Source: Turbatrix aceti
Lineage: Eukaryota > Nematoda > Chromadorea > Rhabditida > Panagrolaimidae
Reading direction: 5' to 3'
DNA length: 64,000 bases
Assembly (NCBI GenBank): GCA_963969345.1
Contig: OZ017769.1
Span: 11,287,725-11,351,724, forward strand
Below are positions 9,238-21,127 of the stretch, piece after piece (position 1 is the first letter of the stretch; each line of letters begins with the position of its first letter). The notes beneath the pieces are model-generated. The model ran no database searches and was not told the DNA's origin. It was given only the letters and a program-made list of their open reading frames with translations. A program made the position numbers and the translations under genes.

Positions 9238-12200
9238 ATGTTGGAAACGTACATTGCGGTCTACAACTTTTTGTCACCGTTCCCCATCCTGCCAAATGCT
9301 CCCGATGGCCCCACGGAAAACATATTTCTCAGTTTTTATATCGGGGAAAGACTACGCATCGATGCGCGATCGGACAACTGGTGTTTCGGGCACCTGCTCT
9401 CTGATCCATCCATTCATGGCATGTTTCCCTTTACGCACGTCACATTGCTCGAGGACATCGTCGATACTGAAACACCCCGCGTATCTGGTATTTACGGTGA
9501 AGAAGAAGCCAAACGCCTTCTTTCTGAGATCACAGAGACCCTCAAAGCTTGGTGGCAATTTATCAAGAGTCTGTATGCCAAAGGCATGGATGAGCGGCAG
9601 TTTCTGGATCAGGTGGCACTCATCAAGGAACTCATGATCATTCGAAAACGTGTACTGTCTGGAAGTGTGCCAACACAAGAGCTGCGTGAGCTACGCCAAT
9701 TTGTAGCTGCTAAAATCGATGAAGGAAATCACAAACTACATCTCGGGATGCATATTCGCGATTCTACGTCGCATGTGCTGAGGGTGGACAACCTGAGTGT
9801 AATTGCGGCCTACCGGGAGCATGAACGAGCTTTTGAGGCCATCACCGGCAAACGGGGGAAGACTCCTCAACAGACGGGAAGAAAGACATTGCTCTTATCA
9901 ATTTTGCCTTCTGAATTTCCCCTGAATTACAACTGTGAGCTGACACTTATCTTGTGGCATGCAGGTCAGTCCAAGGCACTTACCGAGCCTCTGACCTACA
10001 CCTGGTCTCGACAGACGAATCAATTCGAACACACCTCGTTGACTGGCATGTTCCTTGGTCTCACGGATGAAGAATTCAGTGACGAAAAGTTTGAACTCGT
10101 AGCCGCACTCACAATTGTGACACCCATCGACTTGGCTCTCAATGCAATGTCTTCCAAGCCAAACTTGAAGGCGGATCAGTTGGGCAACGCGGTTTTTTGC
10201 CGACAACCGCTCGCCGAAGCCCGCCTACCGTTATCTGAAAAACTACGCGATTTGGTCGACAAGGAACGCCGGGAGCTGCGTCTGTCTCTCGTTCCCTTGA
10301 CTCCACTTGAGTGCTTCCAGCCGCCAAGCTTCGGCCGAAAGCGAGAAAGCCATGGCATGTTTATCGATGTTACGCTGCAACTTTTGCACGGCGCCAGCGA
10401 TGAGGAAATTGGCCTCAAGCATCCGGAGATCTTTGCTACGAATCCGCCGATGGCGATTCGTCGAATCCAGCCCAACGACATCACCGCTATCATTTCGGAG
10501 GTTCGAAACGAAGTTTACCTCTGTCTGGGGGCCGCGGATCTTCACGGTGGCCGATATACGGACAAGAATGTCGAAGTCATTCTTCGCGTCTTCGACGACG
10601 AGGGCACGCCACAAAATGGCCGCTTTGAAACCATCTCACCGGTTGGCATTCATCATCATGATACGCATCGTTCGAGGGTGTTTCTTGCCGATGACAAGCC
10701 AAATTTCAACGAATTGGTCAAGATTGCGCTACCGGATACGGTGACCCGAGATTTGCATGTTCGGTTTTTGTTTTTTCATCGCCGAACTGCAGACAAGTCT
10801 TACAAGGGACCGTTTGCCATGGCGTACCTACCGTTGTTCAGCAATGGAGTGCTGCAGAAGTCTACAAATGATGAATTGCAGGTAGATATTTTTTATAAAT
10901 AATAACTTTTCTTTGTAATATATATTTTTTAGGTATACAAAGTAGAAAAATACGAAGAACGCAATGTCAGTTACCTTCGTTTGGCTTTTTGCAAACAAGA
11001 TGCCAAGAATTCTGTAAAGCATTCCTCCCGTCAAGAGTCATCCAGCTTTATTCTGAACGACAAAAACTTCCTCTCTGTGGACACCACGGTTCTATCCTGC
11101 GTCCACACAACCCACAGCGAATTGCTCCAAATGTTGAAATTCCGTGAAAAGCAGACAAATTGTATCATAACACTCAACGGCCTAATTGCCAACGACAGTG
11201 CTGCAGATGAAATTGTCAAATTTCTACCCGAATTCTGTGATTCACTTTTTCAAATCCTCTCCACGAATGTCGACAACAAGTCGGCGAGAGATGTCGTATT
11301 TTCTGCCCTGGTTTTTGTCATTCGTATCACGGATGACATGTCGCTACGATTTTTGTTGGACAATTACCTGGCCTACTTTCACGCCGTCGACGCGCATCAT
11401 CCTCTCTTTGTCGCCCTTTGCGATGCCATAGATACCGCTAGTACAAAGCTCGATGGCACAAAGGATCCCCTGAAGCCTATCCTGACGGCTCTGGGATATC
11501 TCATGCAGATAGCACTCAAGTCGAACAGCAACTTTGAAGTCGTCCGTCAGCACTACCCCATGAACCTGTCACCTGAGACCACTTCGACCCTCGAAGACGA
11601 CATCATGCTCCTTCTCGAGAAACTCAAAAATCTCGTACAGGATAACAATGCTCGTCTGGTTAGTCAGAATACGGCTATTCAACACCTGCCGGATATCATT
11701 CAGCCTCTCGTCGAGGCTGCGGTCATCGATCCTTTCGTTCTCTCCCAATACATCGTCGATGTTCTACAGGAAATCTCTAAAAACGTGTTGATACCTAAAA
11801 AAGTGCTTTTCATCAACTCTATTGTTTCCACAGATTTATTTTTGATTCCCAACTGCATGGATCTTTTGTTTCCTATTTTTATCGACGATCTGGTCGCTCT
11901 GCTTGAAACCAACCTTCCGGCGTGTACCGTCGTTCCGGCCAGCGGCTTCCTCAACTGCTCTCCTGTTATTGATGCCGTCATTGTCGCACTTTCCAACATC
12001 ATCGAAAAGTTATTCCCCTTCTGTCAGCTGAAAGCCGTCTACCAGACAGGCAAACCTGAGCATTTGAACAACATTTTGTTTAAGGCCACCCAACCGGTTA
12101 TCCGCATGGTAGGTGCTCTCCTGGACAAGGACCCGATACTCTTCCGACCTGTCTACGCCGTGTTCCTGGCGCTTCTCGACAAGTTTTCTGCACCAAATTT

Positions 12201-14692
12201 TCTGGCCTTCTTGGCACGTCATTCGCAGAGGCAAAGTCGCTGGGATGTCCTAACCGAGCTTCTTAATGTCTTCCGAAGCATCTTGAGGATGAACCCATTT
12301 CCCGAGGAATGGTATCAAATGTCGTACGTGCAAAACAAGCTTATAGCCAAGCATTTACGGTTTGTGAAGGCTTATATCGCGTCTTTTGCTACTCTGCCCG
12401 ACGACCTCTACCTCTGGGTCAAATTCATGCAAGCAGCTTCCACCTTTGTCCAGAAAGTGTCCCTAGCCTCTCTTGTTCCTGGAATAACCGTGGGATACGA
12501 AAATGACGTTTCCCGAATGCGACAGGCTGTGGGTCAATGCGTGAGGTCCCTATGGTCCAGTGGGGCGCCTTGGCAGAAGTCTGCGTTGCTGACTGACGTT
12601 CTGCAGGAAGTCCTGATCATTGCACTCGTCGGTGATACTCAAATGCGTTCGGATATGATGGACGTTTTTTACGACATGATGCTGATTGAGTCCGAGCCAG
12701 GAGAGCGGAGATTCATCGACAACTTCATCCTTCGACTCGACCCCTTTGTCGACAAGGGACTCGGTGACGCGACCTTTCAAAAACAACTACGACTGCGGTA
12801 CAGCGAGCTGTGCAGTGCAAATGACATTGTTCAACTCGAATTCGTCGAAAGGGTGGAAAGATTGCTTGGGCTTCTGCTGAACGATCGACAGGTACGCCAC
12901 GCTACGGATTGCGTGGATTCGGCCAAGTACTGCCTCGTTCAGTTGGTCAATTTCTACGCTGCGATTGACCTGAATGAACTCAAAGTACACCATTTGAACA
13001 ATCTCTACGAAGCACACCTAAACTCGGGGTCGGATGTCGAGGCCGCGTTCACGCTGAAACGATTCACCCAACTTTTAGACTGGTCGTCGACGCCTGTGCC
13101 CCCTTATATCATGCAAAAGCACTCCCACCGAACGAGCGGCGTTTCCGCGACCCAGGCAAAGCTCCGCGAGGCGCTCTACATCGAAATGGCCACTCTCTTT
13201 GACCGTGGCGAGCACTGGGAACGGGCTATTGATGTGTTGAAGGAACTCATACCGGTCTATGAGAATATTTCGGTCGACTACGGCAAGCTCGCAGATCTTT
13301 ACCGGCAAATCGGGTGCATTTACGACAAAATCAACAGTCGAGAAAGGAATTTGTGCTACTATTTTTTGGTCGCGTTTTACGGTAAGGGTTATCCTGAATA
13401 CTTAGCCAATAAGAAGTTTATATTCCGCGGTCGACCCCTGGAAATGCTTTCCGATTTCAAAGAACGCATGCTTACGGAATATTTTGGAGCACAGTTCATT
13501 GATAATGTGGATGACAATAGCCAGCTAGCCGATACCAATGGGAGGTTTATTCAGGTGAGTTATTTTTTGTTTTAGGACCAATTAAGAAATCTTATTTTCA
13601 GATAATTCCGGTCTTACCAGTTCTTTCCAAGCGCCGGAGCCGAAAATCATGCCAAAGTTGCCTGATTTCATGGTACTACAAGCATCACGATATTTACGAG
13701 TTTGAACACGTTCGATCAGAACGTCGGGAGAATACCAAGTGGACAGCAGTGGATTCCAACGATGCGACAAAGCTCTGGCTCTCGAGGCGCGTCATCACGA
13801 CTGCCCATCCCCTGCCCGATATTCTTAACTTTGCCGCCGTTGAGCGAGAAGATGGCCCCGAAATTTGGAATCCAGTCGATGTTGCCTTACGCAAGATCGA
13901 AGAAGTAAATGAGAATCTGCGCGAAACAGCGGAACTCGTAGAAGCTGGATTCACAAATTACTTCAAATCCTTGGGGGGATGGATTCGAGGCGTGCTACAG
14001 GCTGACGTTGGTGGCGGTATTAAAAATTACGATGTGAGTTGCTTTCTTTTGCTGGTAAAAAAAAAATTTTTTTCTAGTCATTTTTCCTGGAAGAAACCAA
14101 AACATCAGCGACTCCTGCCGAACTTTGCTCTATCGAACGCCTTCAACAACTGCTTCTGAAGCACGTCGGAATTCTTGAGTACTGTCTCTGTGTGCACGCT
14201 TCGAAGCAGCACCTCGTCAGCGAAACCCTTCATACCGCTCTGGTTGACCTCTTTGGAGATTACCGGAGGAACATAGAAAGTCGCTTTGCCAACAAGGCTC
14301 CTTCCTACTTGCGGCCCGGTGAATCCATCTGTTTGCCTTCTTCGGGCCAACTCAAAGCATCTGGCAGTGCGGCAAACGTCACCGCGACTTCTTCATCCTC
14401 GCTTACTCTGGATGACAGTGGCACGTCATCAAGCGTTCTCCTACGCGCTGTACCAGGTGCGGCAACGCTTTTACGCAGTCGTAATCGATTTGTTGTTCCG
14501 AAAAAAACAACTGCTACTCCCACGGAAAACAACGATGAAAGCAGTGTTCAACGCCTTCAGACTCTACGAAGTATTGCTTGTCAGTCGGTTATCCTGCAGT
14601 CTGAGGGCGATTCTGAATTATATGTTGATGCATATTATCGTACTGATTCTAATTCTTTGCTGCCTTCTGAAAATACGGATGATTATGATTAA
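9238..14692 (+). CDS. DOCK: Dedicator of cytokinesis, DOCK-A/B type Rho-family GEF
   Basis: Four exons: 9238-10881, 10933-13554, 13602-14033 and 14078-14692; about 1770 residues, near the DOCK1-4 length. The N-terminus is an SH3 domain (YIAVYNF, ERLRIDARSDNWCFGH, GMFPFTHV), which marks subfamilies A/B that bind ELMO. DHR-1, the lipid-binding C2-like domain, covers roughly residues 365-560 (RNEVYLCLGAADLHGGRYTDKNVEV, VRFLFFHRR). A long helical middle follows, then DHR-2, the exchange domain, with EALYIEMATLFDRGEHWERA, LLSKRR-less IPVL/ISWYYKHHDIYEFEH, LSRRVITTAHPLPDIL and NYDSFFLEET. The C-terminus is Ser/Thr-rich without an obvious PxxP cluster. DOCK180-type proteins activate Rac in engulfment and migration. 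A TTTTTAG directly precedes the start ATG, so a 5' non-coding exon is likely. Which of DOCK1/2/5 or DOCK3/4 it corresponds to is not resolved. Confidence 0.93.
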
Positions 14693-14752
14693 TTTGAATA
14701 AATATTTACAGTATGATGCCAGCTTCATGATTATCTATCTACATGATGTCAC

Positions 14753-14935
14753 AGAAGGTTGTTTTTGAATTCGATGCTCTGGACGTGCTGTATGCCGTGG
14801 ATCGTGCTATTGGCATTGCTTAAATCATTTACATAATCAACAAAACCGGAAATGACAACTACAGGCCCATGAACTTTTGTGAGAGCGTTGCATGCGGATC
14901 AGGTGCACACTGTGCGTATCCTTTTAAGTTGTACT
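14753..14935 (+). pseudogene. degenerate copy of the pseudokinase C-terminal region
   Basis: Between the DOCK stop and the pseudokinase start, a fragment reads VFEFDALDVLYAVDRAIGIA then a stop, and after a frame change NFCESVACGSGAHCAYP. It matches the pseudokinase end (16600-16745: IFEYDALDVLSVVNNTIDIA ... SIVCGSGAHCAV) at DNA and protein level, in the same order and orientation. A stop codon and frame shift show it is not functional. The breaks are left as they are. Confidence 0.8.
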
Positions 14936-15171
14936 ACGAAGTCGTCCGACTGATATTGCATGCTGAATACCCATATAAATTTTTCTTTTTTTGCATAGAT
15001 GACGTTAAAAATAAATGCTTGCAGTATGCAAATTTGAATGAAAGGCGCATTGATCAGATTGAGGAAAATAATCTCTTTTTTTTCGGGTTTGCTCTCATTT
15101 ACTGACACTCTCACTAACCCCTGCTACTGACTGGCACCTAAGTATCTGCGATTACTGCCTAACTGATTGCA

Positions 15172-16853
15172 ATGACCTGTGAGCACCGTATCCAGTTAAT
15201 AAGCAGTGCATTTTCGGCAAATCATCTACCTCACAATCAGCGGCTCTGTGATGCAACCATACAAAGCGAACCACACTTGTTTCAGTTTAGCGGATGCGAT
15301 AAGTACGGATTTGGCGAGTATGATGTCTTTTCTGTGCTTGCGAACGGTACCGTATACATGACTGCCAAGCACATTGATATCAAAAAGGTTTCTTTGATTC
15401 ATAGTTTTGAAGTCACTGTTTGTTTTCAGTATCTTAAAGCCATGAACAAGGAAGATCCAATTGTAGCTTCAAGACGACTTGTCATGCTTCTCTATGCTGC
15501 GCACTTCATCGATAACTTTAATGTTCAGCGATCTGTCAAAACATCTATTGAAAATGGCATTGTCCGCATCTACACGGAGCACTACATTACGGTAACTGAT
15601 TACGTGCGGGAACTGATTACCCTGCTGCATCCCAATCTTGCGGGAAGAAGTGTCATTAACTCGTCCGCTGGCATTCGACCTCTGGCTCCGAGCAACCATC
15701 TGCGCTACATTATGGATTCCGTATTTCGCGGCTTAGAGGGCCTGGAACAGCATCGAATCATTCACAACAGCATCAATTCGGACAAAATTATCATCACGGC
15801 TCGGGGTGTCATCAAGTTAACGCACTTTGAAAACTCGCGTTACGAAACGAAAAATGGTCTTCGCTTTGTCCGATACATGTGCGTTAACAATGACCGAGAA
15901 TACATCCTGGAAAGTCTGTCGAACTATGATTCAGCACATCCCCTGATCAACACGGACATCTGGAGTGCTGGAATTGTGTTTTTCTACCTTCTTTGTGGTC
16001 GAACTCGTTTTGTCGTCAGCGGCACGGATGAGCCAGCTGTCAACCGAATGCACCTTCAAGGCATCACAAAATTTCTCGTTGGTCTCAAGCAGTACAATCC
16101 CGATGACTACGGCAAACTCTCCGCGCTTCTTTGCGCTGATGCAAAGCAGTTCGTCAACGAAGCCATGCGGCTAACCGTTCATGACACGCGGAAAGCATCT
16201 TGGTTACGGCAGAACTGCGCCTTTCTCCAGCATACCAAAGTTTTTCTCGAACAGAGCCGTCACTCGCTGAGAGACTTCTTGCAAAAGCGGAAGTGCAAGC
16301 CTGTTGACTTGTTTAAGGTAAAATTTTATTTTTATATTTTTATAATGAAAACTATTTTTAGCCATCCCACTCGTCCCGCAACACGTCCATGGCCAAGTTT
16401 GACTCAGATTCATTCTACGAGGTGAAACCTCCCTACGAACCCCTTGATAGTGAGCAGGGGGCTTTCTATCGCGTCGATATCGACTTTCAAACCGAGCAGA
16501 ACAAGGTGGTCTACGAAGCGCATATTCCCCTCGAAGAGCGCGTCGACACATTCCGCTTGATTTATGAACTCCTTTATACGATGCCGCAGACACACATTTT
16601 TGAGTACGATGCTCTGGATGTGCTGAGCGTCGTGAACAATACTATTGACATTGCATTCGACCACATGATCAATGACGACGGCCACTTCTACAGGCCAGAG
16701 AAGCATCGCGACAGCATTGTATGCGGTTCAGGTGCGCACTGTGCGGTAACCGTTCGGGTTGTGCTGCCAACCCACGAGGCTGAGAACGCCGATCTTCATC
16801 AAGTTGCTTCTCGATCCAGTAGTTGCTCTACTTTTACATCTAATCTTGACTAA
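15172..16853 (+). CDS. protein kinase-like pseudokinase
   Basis: Three exons: 15172-15387, 15430-16317 and 16362-16853, about 531 residues. A kinase fold is visible: VLANGTVYMTAKHI (with a VAIK-like Lys), helix-rich C-lobe start LRYIMDSVFRGLEGLEQHRIIH, and NTDIWSAGIVFFYLLCGR as subdomain IX. The catalytic positions are lost: the HRD loop reads HNS and DFG reads HFE, so the catalytic and metal-binding aspartates are missing. After the kinase-like domain comes a separate segment (YRVDIDFQTEQNKVVYEAHI, FEYDALDVLSVVNNTIDIAF), faintly like the CCT-type C-terminal domain of WNK/NRBP relatives. NRBP-like identity is a guess. The first intron (42 nt) keeps frame either way, so its splicing is uncertain. 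A partial copy lies just upstream. Confidence 0.75.
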
Positions 16854-17021
16854 CTGATCACTGGGGGTTAAAATAAACACAGTATTGTTGTATTTAGTTT
16901 GAATTATTTCAATTGCACGTTATTTCAATTGACATTATCGGGTTTGTTTGATTATCAAGAGAAGCGGCCATGATAAACGAAAAATGATTCAATCAGTTAT
17001 GTATTTGCATACCAAAAAAAT

Positions 17022-17315
17022 ATGGTACATTCCGCCGACAAATGCAATTTTGAACGGGTTGTCATGCGTTGCAATGACGTTGCTATAATTCCCCTAATTT
17101 TTCTGATTTTTATAACGCTTTTGGTTGTCAAAAGCTCTCATGATGGCCTCAAACATGTCGGCATTCTTGGTGCTGTTTATGCGGCTGTGCTGATTATCAT
17201 TGCAGCATTTCACACGTATAGGATTTGGGACAGAATATGTAAACTCGTCTTCATCATCGGAAAAGAACGTTCGGTTACTGCAGTCGACACAAAAGGAAAT
17301 TCTGTACATGACTGA
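17022..17315 (+). CDS. possible small two-TM protein
   Basis: Single ORF of 97 residues with two clear hydrophobic helices (IIPLIFLIFITLLVV and VGILGAVYAAVLIIIAAF) in a hairpin, basic residues after the second. No family recognised, no splice or homology support; it could be chance in AT-rich DNA, but two well-spaced helices and a clean ATG make it worth recording. Confidence 0.35.
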   Translation: MVHSADKCNFERVVMRCNDVAIIPLIFLIFITLLVVKSSHDGLKHVGILGAVYAAVLIIIAAFHTYRIWDRICKLVFIIGKERSVTAVDTKGNSVHD

Positions 17316-17695
17316 TGCTCAATAGAACACCCACCTCAGACTCCGACTTTGCCAAATGATCCTTTGAAAGCAGTTGTCTAACCGCGGCCGTCGCTTTGCC
17401 TTTCTTGTTTGCATGTATACCAGGTGTGTTCAATGAATTTTTTATATCCATTTCAATTCAAGCAGCCGTCAAAAAAGCCAGCTTAGCTGGCTGTGGGGGT
17501 ATTTTTCGGGTGCTCTGTGATCCATTAATCTTTGCACAAAGTAGCATTTTTTACAGCAGCTGGCTAAGGAAAGCAAATACTCCTCTTTCTGCAGACGACA
17601 CACTAACAAACAACAACTACGTATATTTTTTTATTTTTTGCTTTCCATTTTTTCGCTAATTTTGTTTCTCACCTTCTTGCTTATCGACGCCAAAG
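17316..17695. other. intergenic, AT-rich
   Basis: No supported gene. Should contain the promoter of the acyl-CoA synthetase-like gene. Confidence 0.45.
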
Positions 17696-19910
17696 ATGCC
17701 TTTGTTTGCCAAGAATGAGGATTCTATATTCTGTCTTGATTTCACTCGTCACCAACCTGATGAATTCAATCCCCTGGAACTAACGTTACCTGCTTTGGTG
17801 TACCAAAAGGGTAATAAAACTGAAAATATCACTGATTACATTTTTGATGCGGAGAGTTTGTCGGAGATATCGCACGGCAGACTTGTCAATGATGTGAGTA
17901 GTTTTCATGTTTGCCTTTGGGCTCCTAAAAAAATTTTTAATGTTTGCAGATGGAAAGCTTTGCAGAAGGGCTTTTAGCAGCGGGTTTTGTGTCTGGTGAC
18001 CATATCCTTATTTGCGCCAATAACATCAGTACGGTACTTTCACTAGCTCTTGGAATTTCGCGTGCTGGTTTGGTATTTGGGCTTGCAAGTCCTAATTTAA
18101 AGTCATCGGAACAGCTTGCCTACCTGTTAGCTAGCGGTGATTTTAGGGGGGTTGTCCTGTTTTCTGCTGAAGAAAAAAATGCGGATAGCCTGTATCACTT
18201 AATTCGGGAAGCGTGCCCGGAGCTTTTGTCTAGCACTGCGGGAAAATTGAAATCGGCTAAGCTACCCAAGTTGAATCACGTCATTCTGGCCAATGAAGAT
18301 CATAGGTGAAATTTTTTACAACAAATGTTATGTTTTTATAAATGTGTTTACAGGCACGCCGGCACGTACACTCTAAGCGAAATTTTTTCCACCAGCAAAA
18401 AAGTGGCTCTACCGGACTACATGCAATGGAATTGTCATCGCATGGCGGCGATTGGCTTTACAATGGGCTCTACGGGACTTGCCAAGGCTGTCGCCATGAC
18501 CCATTACCAACTGATCAATGGCAGTCGTGTCGCCATCGACGCCATCGGCTTACCCCCGCATTCCAAACTAGCATGTGCTCTGCCACTCTTCAGACTTCCA
18601 GTTTTCGGCGTTGTGGTTCTGGCACCATTGCTCGTTGAAGGCGCCAAGGTCATTTTTCCAGAACCTTCTCCTGTTCCCCGCAGGCTGTTTGCTACAATTG
18701 CCAAGCACGCGTGTTCGACGGTGGTGAGCAATGCTGCAGCCCTTCGGCTTGGCTTACGTACTTTCTACACCCATAAACTGGTACTGCCGTCGGTGACGAC
18801 GGCAATTTTACTCGGTGAACGCGTAACGGGGGAGTTGCTAACAGGTCTCGATCGCGTGATGCCAAATGCAAAACGTATCGCAGTTGGCTTGCTGAACACC
18901 GAAGTTGGAATATGTCTCCTGAGTGATAATACGACAAATTTAATCAAAGCGTGTGGTCGCTTTTTGGATGGATTTGACGCGGAAATTGAAGAAGTATCGG
19001 CGATGCTGTCAACGAATAAAAAAATTGTTGGACATTTACGAATCAAACCTTTGACAGGAACAAAGTTTATTGGATATGGACCGGATTTTTGTGATTATAC
19101 CGATTGGGTTTATACAGGGTGAGTTTTTTTAACATGCTTCTGGGCCCAAAAAAATAATGTAAAAAAATAAAAATAATGTAAAAAATAATGTAAAAAAATA
19201 AGGCAAAATTAAATTATTTCAAAACACTGATGGCCGTTTTTGCAAGGATTTTATGTAATTCATAACACCCTAACCCCTCATGCAAAATATAGTTCAACAT
19301 GAAAACAAACTTTTTTGTTTTATGCATTTTTTTTTAAATTTGAGATCATCATTGATTTTTCGGATGCGTAGGCAGAGAATTAAAAATAACAAAACGTATT
19401 TTTTCTGTCGGCCCTGACATGAGTGATTGAACCCCGGCTTAAAAGACGACGCATCCATATAATTTTTTTTTCAAAAACAGCTGTTTTAGTGATCTGGTGG
19501 CCCAAACAATAGACGGTAACATTGAAATTCTGACTCACATCACCGACCTTGTCTACGACAAAGACAACAATCTCATCGAACACTGGAGTCTGGAACGATT
19601 GCTCGGACGATACGCCGATATCAAAGGCATACAGGTGGTCCAGGCGTACGATGGTGCACCCATAGTTGCAGTTGTCGTGCCGAAGAAACCTCAATGCGAG
19701 CCAGAGGCTATAAAGTACGACCTCAATGCTATGTGCCGAAAAAATAATGCAAGTTACTTTTTTATGAGTAAAGAAAAATTAGTTGTGTATTTTCAGCTGC
19801 TAGAGGTGGAAAACCTTGCTATAATTGATGAATTTCCTAGAATCAATACAAAAATACAAAAATTTAAGATACGTGAGTGGCTTCGAGCGGATTTGTTGCA
19901 GCTGTATTAA
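17696..19910 (+). CDS. divergent acyl-CoA synthetase (ANL superfamily, ACSF2-like)
   Basis: Four exons: 17696-17893, 17950-18305, 18354-19118 and 19490-19910, all in phase, 579 residues. ANL enzymes make acyl-adenylates and acyl-CoAs. Order of family motifs is kept, but several are degraded. The phosphate-binding loop reads AAIGFTMGSTGLAKAVAMTH where the rule is TSGTTGxPKG; the A5 region reads LNTEVG; the A7 motif survives across the last intron as VYTGDL; the usual hinge GRxKDxI is not recognisable (LVYDKDNNLIEHWSLE); the C-terminus NTKIQKFKIRE keeps the A10 lysine and closely follows the ACSF2 end. It is an acyl-CoA synthetase by descent; activity is doubtful. The last intron (371 bp) holds AATAATGTAAAA repeats. 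Confidence 0.82.
19142..19210. repeat. AAAAATAATGTA tandem-like repeat inside an intron
   Basis: Several imperfect copies of AAAAAATAATGTA run through the last intron of the acyl-CoA synthetase-like gene. Simple low-complexity sequence. Confidence 0.6.
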
Positions 19911-20046
19911 TATTCTAAGTACCTACTATGCACTGCGTCATTCGTCACCTTCCAAACACTTTTTTATTTGTTGTTAAAAAGCATAAAGCAATAAATAAGC
20001 AACAACATTAGAATATACATATTTTTTACACACACATTTGTTTCCT

Positions 20047-21127
20047 TCAAAAAAGCGCAAAAACGCAAGCCAACCCAATAAAAATCACGCAAAAAATATG
20101 ATTCATTGTCGTAGATGCCGCAGCTGCTGTTGCACGATTTGGCGTAAGAAAAGGTGACGAGACATCTGCGTCAAAGTATTCACCACTCATCGTTTGGTCA
20201 GCAGCTTCGTCGTTGTCGGCTCCATTGTTAACGATTGCATCGCCAGATATTGTCTTACGCGACAGAAGAGGATCAAAATGTCGACGTGATATTTCGTTGC
20301 TCTTTGACGTCGTAGATATTCGGGCAATATATTCTGATTCCATTTTCTCTAACTCGTCGTCACCGTATAGATCGTCGTCGGTGAGGGTTGTAGTAGCCAA
20401 GGGGTTTGGAGTTGAAGGATAGTCATATGAATTGAATCCAATCGTTCGACCATTGACAATGTGAACCTCATTGTTGGAGTCCAGAATGACGAAAGGTAGA
20501 TTGGTCGTGCCAGAGGTGGTGGGCATAGGTGTAGTAGTTTTGAAAGGAAATACAGTAGTCCTTGTTGTCAGCTTCTTTTTTGGTGTTGTAATTTTCTTTG
20601 TTGTGGACGTTTTTAGTATACGGGCTTTAATTGGTACGATGAAAGTGGGTGACAGTATTTCCGACTGATCATTGCTCATGATTTTCTCATCCAATAACAA
20701 ATCACCATTTACCAATTTGTAATGCTGAACAGCATTTTGAAAAACCGAAGCATCAAAATTTGAAGCAGCAGAATCTAATTTTGAAACGACGGTTTCGAAA
20801 TAAGCTTTGTCGCCGGATTGAAAAGATTCGTAAAGAACTTTAGAGTCTTCAGGTGTGTTGCAATTTGGCCGACCAAAGCACCAACAACGAATTTTTCCTA
20901 AATTTGTGTACTGATAATTTCATTAATTAAATCAACAGAAAGCTTGCCACTAGATTTCTTTAGGCATCCACTAGATTTTACGCCTCCAAATTCCACCTTA
21001 TTGACGCAGACGTATTGATTACGATCGTAGAGCGGTGAGTATTCGTAGAAATCTATGGCGGATTTACTTATTCTTATACGGCAGCCTACGGTACCAGAAG
21101 GGCATTTTTCGGACACTAAACCATAAC
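20047..21127 (-). CDS. Ly-6/uPAR-like, probably GPI-anchored surface protein (5' end unresolved)
   Basis: Two exons on the minus strand are clear: 21127-20951 and 20897-20047. The first reads YGLVSEKCPSGTVGCRIRIS ... YVCVNKVEF ... SSGCLKKS and joins to RKIRCWCFGRPNCN. Paired cysteines closing with C-x-C then CN are the pattern of a three-finger Ly-6 domain. A Ser/Thr-rich stalk of about 200 residues follows (many TTT and KTTTPMPTTSG runs, likely O-glycosylated), ending in a short hydrophobic tail (IFCVIFIGLACVFALF) with no charged end, as in GPI-anchored proteins. The exon with the signal peptide is not found. A candidate upstream exon near 21629-21584 (MSKIDGGPGQLE) splices in phase but is no signal peptide. 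Confidence 0.6.

Noticed and set aside
19405..19450. tRNA-like T-loop (GGTTCAATC on the minus strand) in an intron
   Set aside because: No matching A box, anticodon arm or acceptor stem could be built around it.
19754..19797. Possible 44-nt intron near the end of the acyl-CoA synthetase-like gene
   Set aside because: Removal breaks the frame to the conserved NTKIQKFKIRE end; reading through keeps it.
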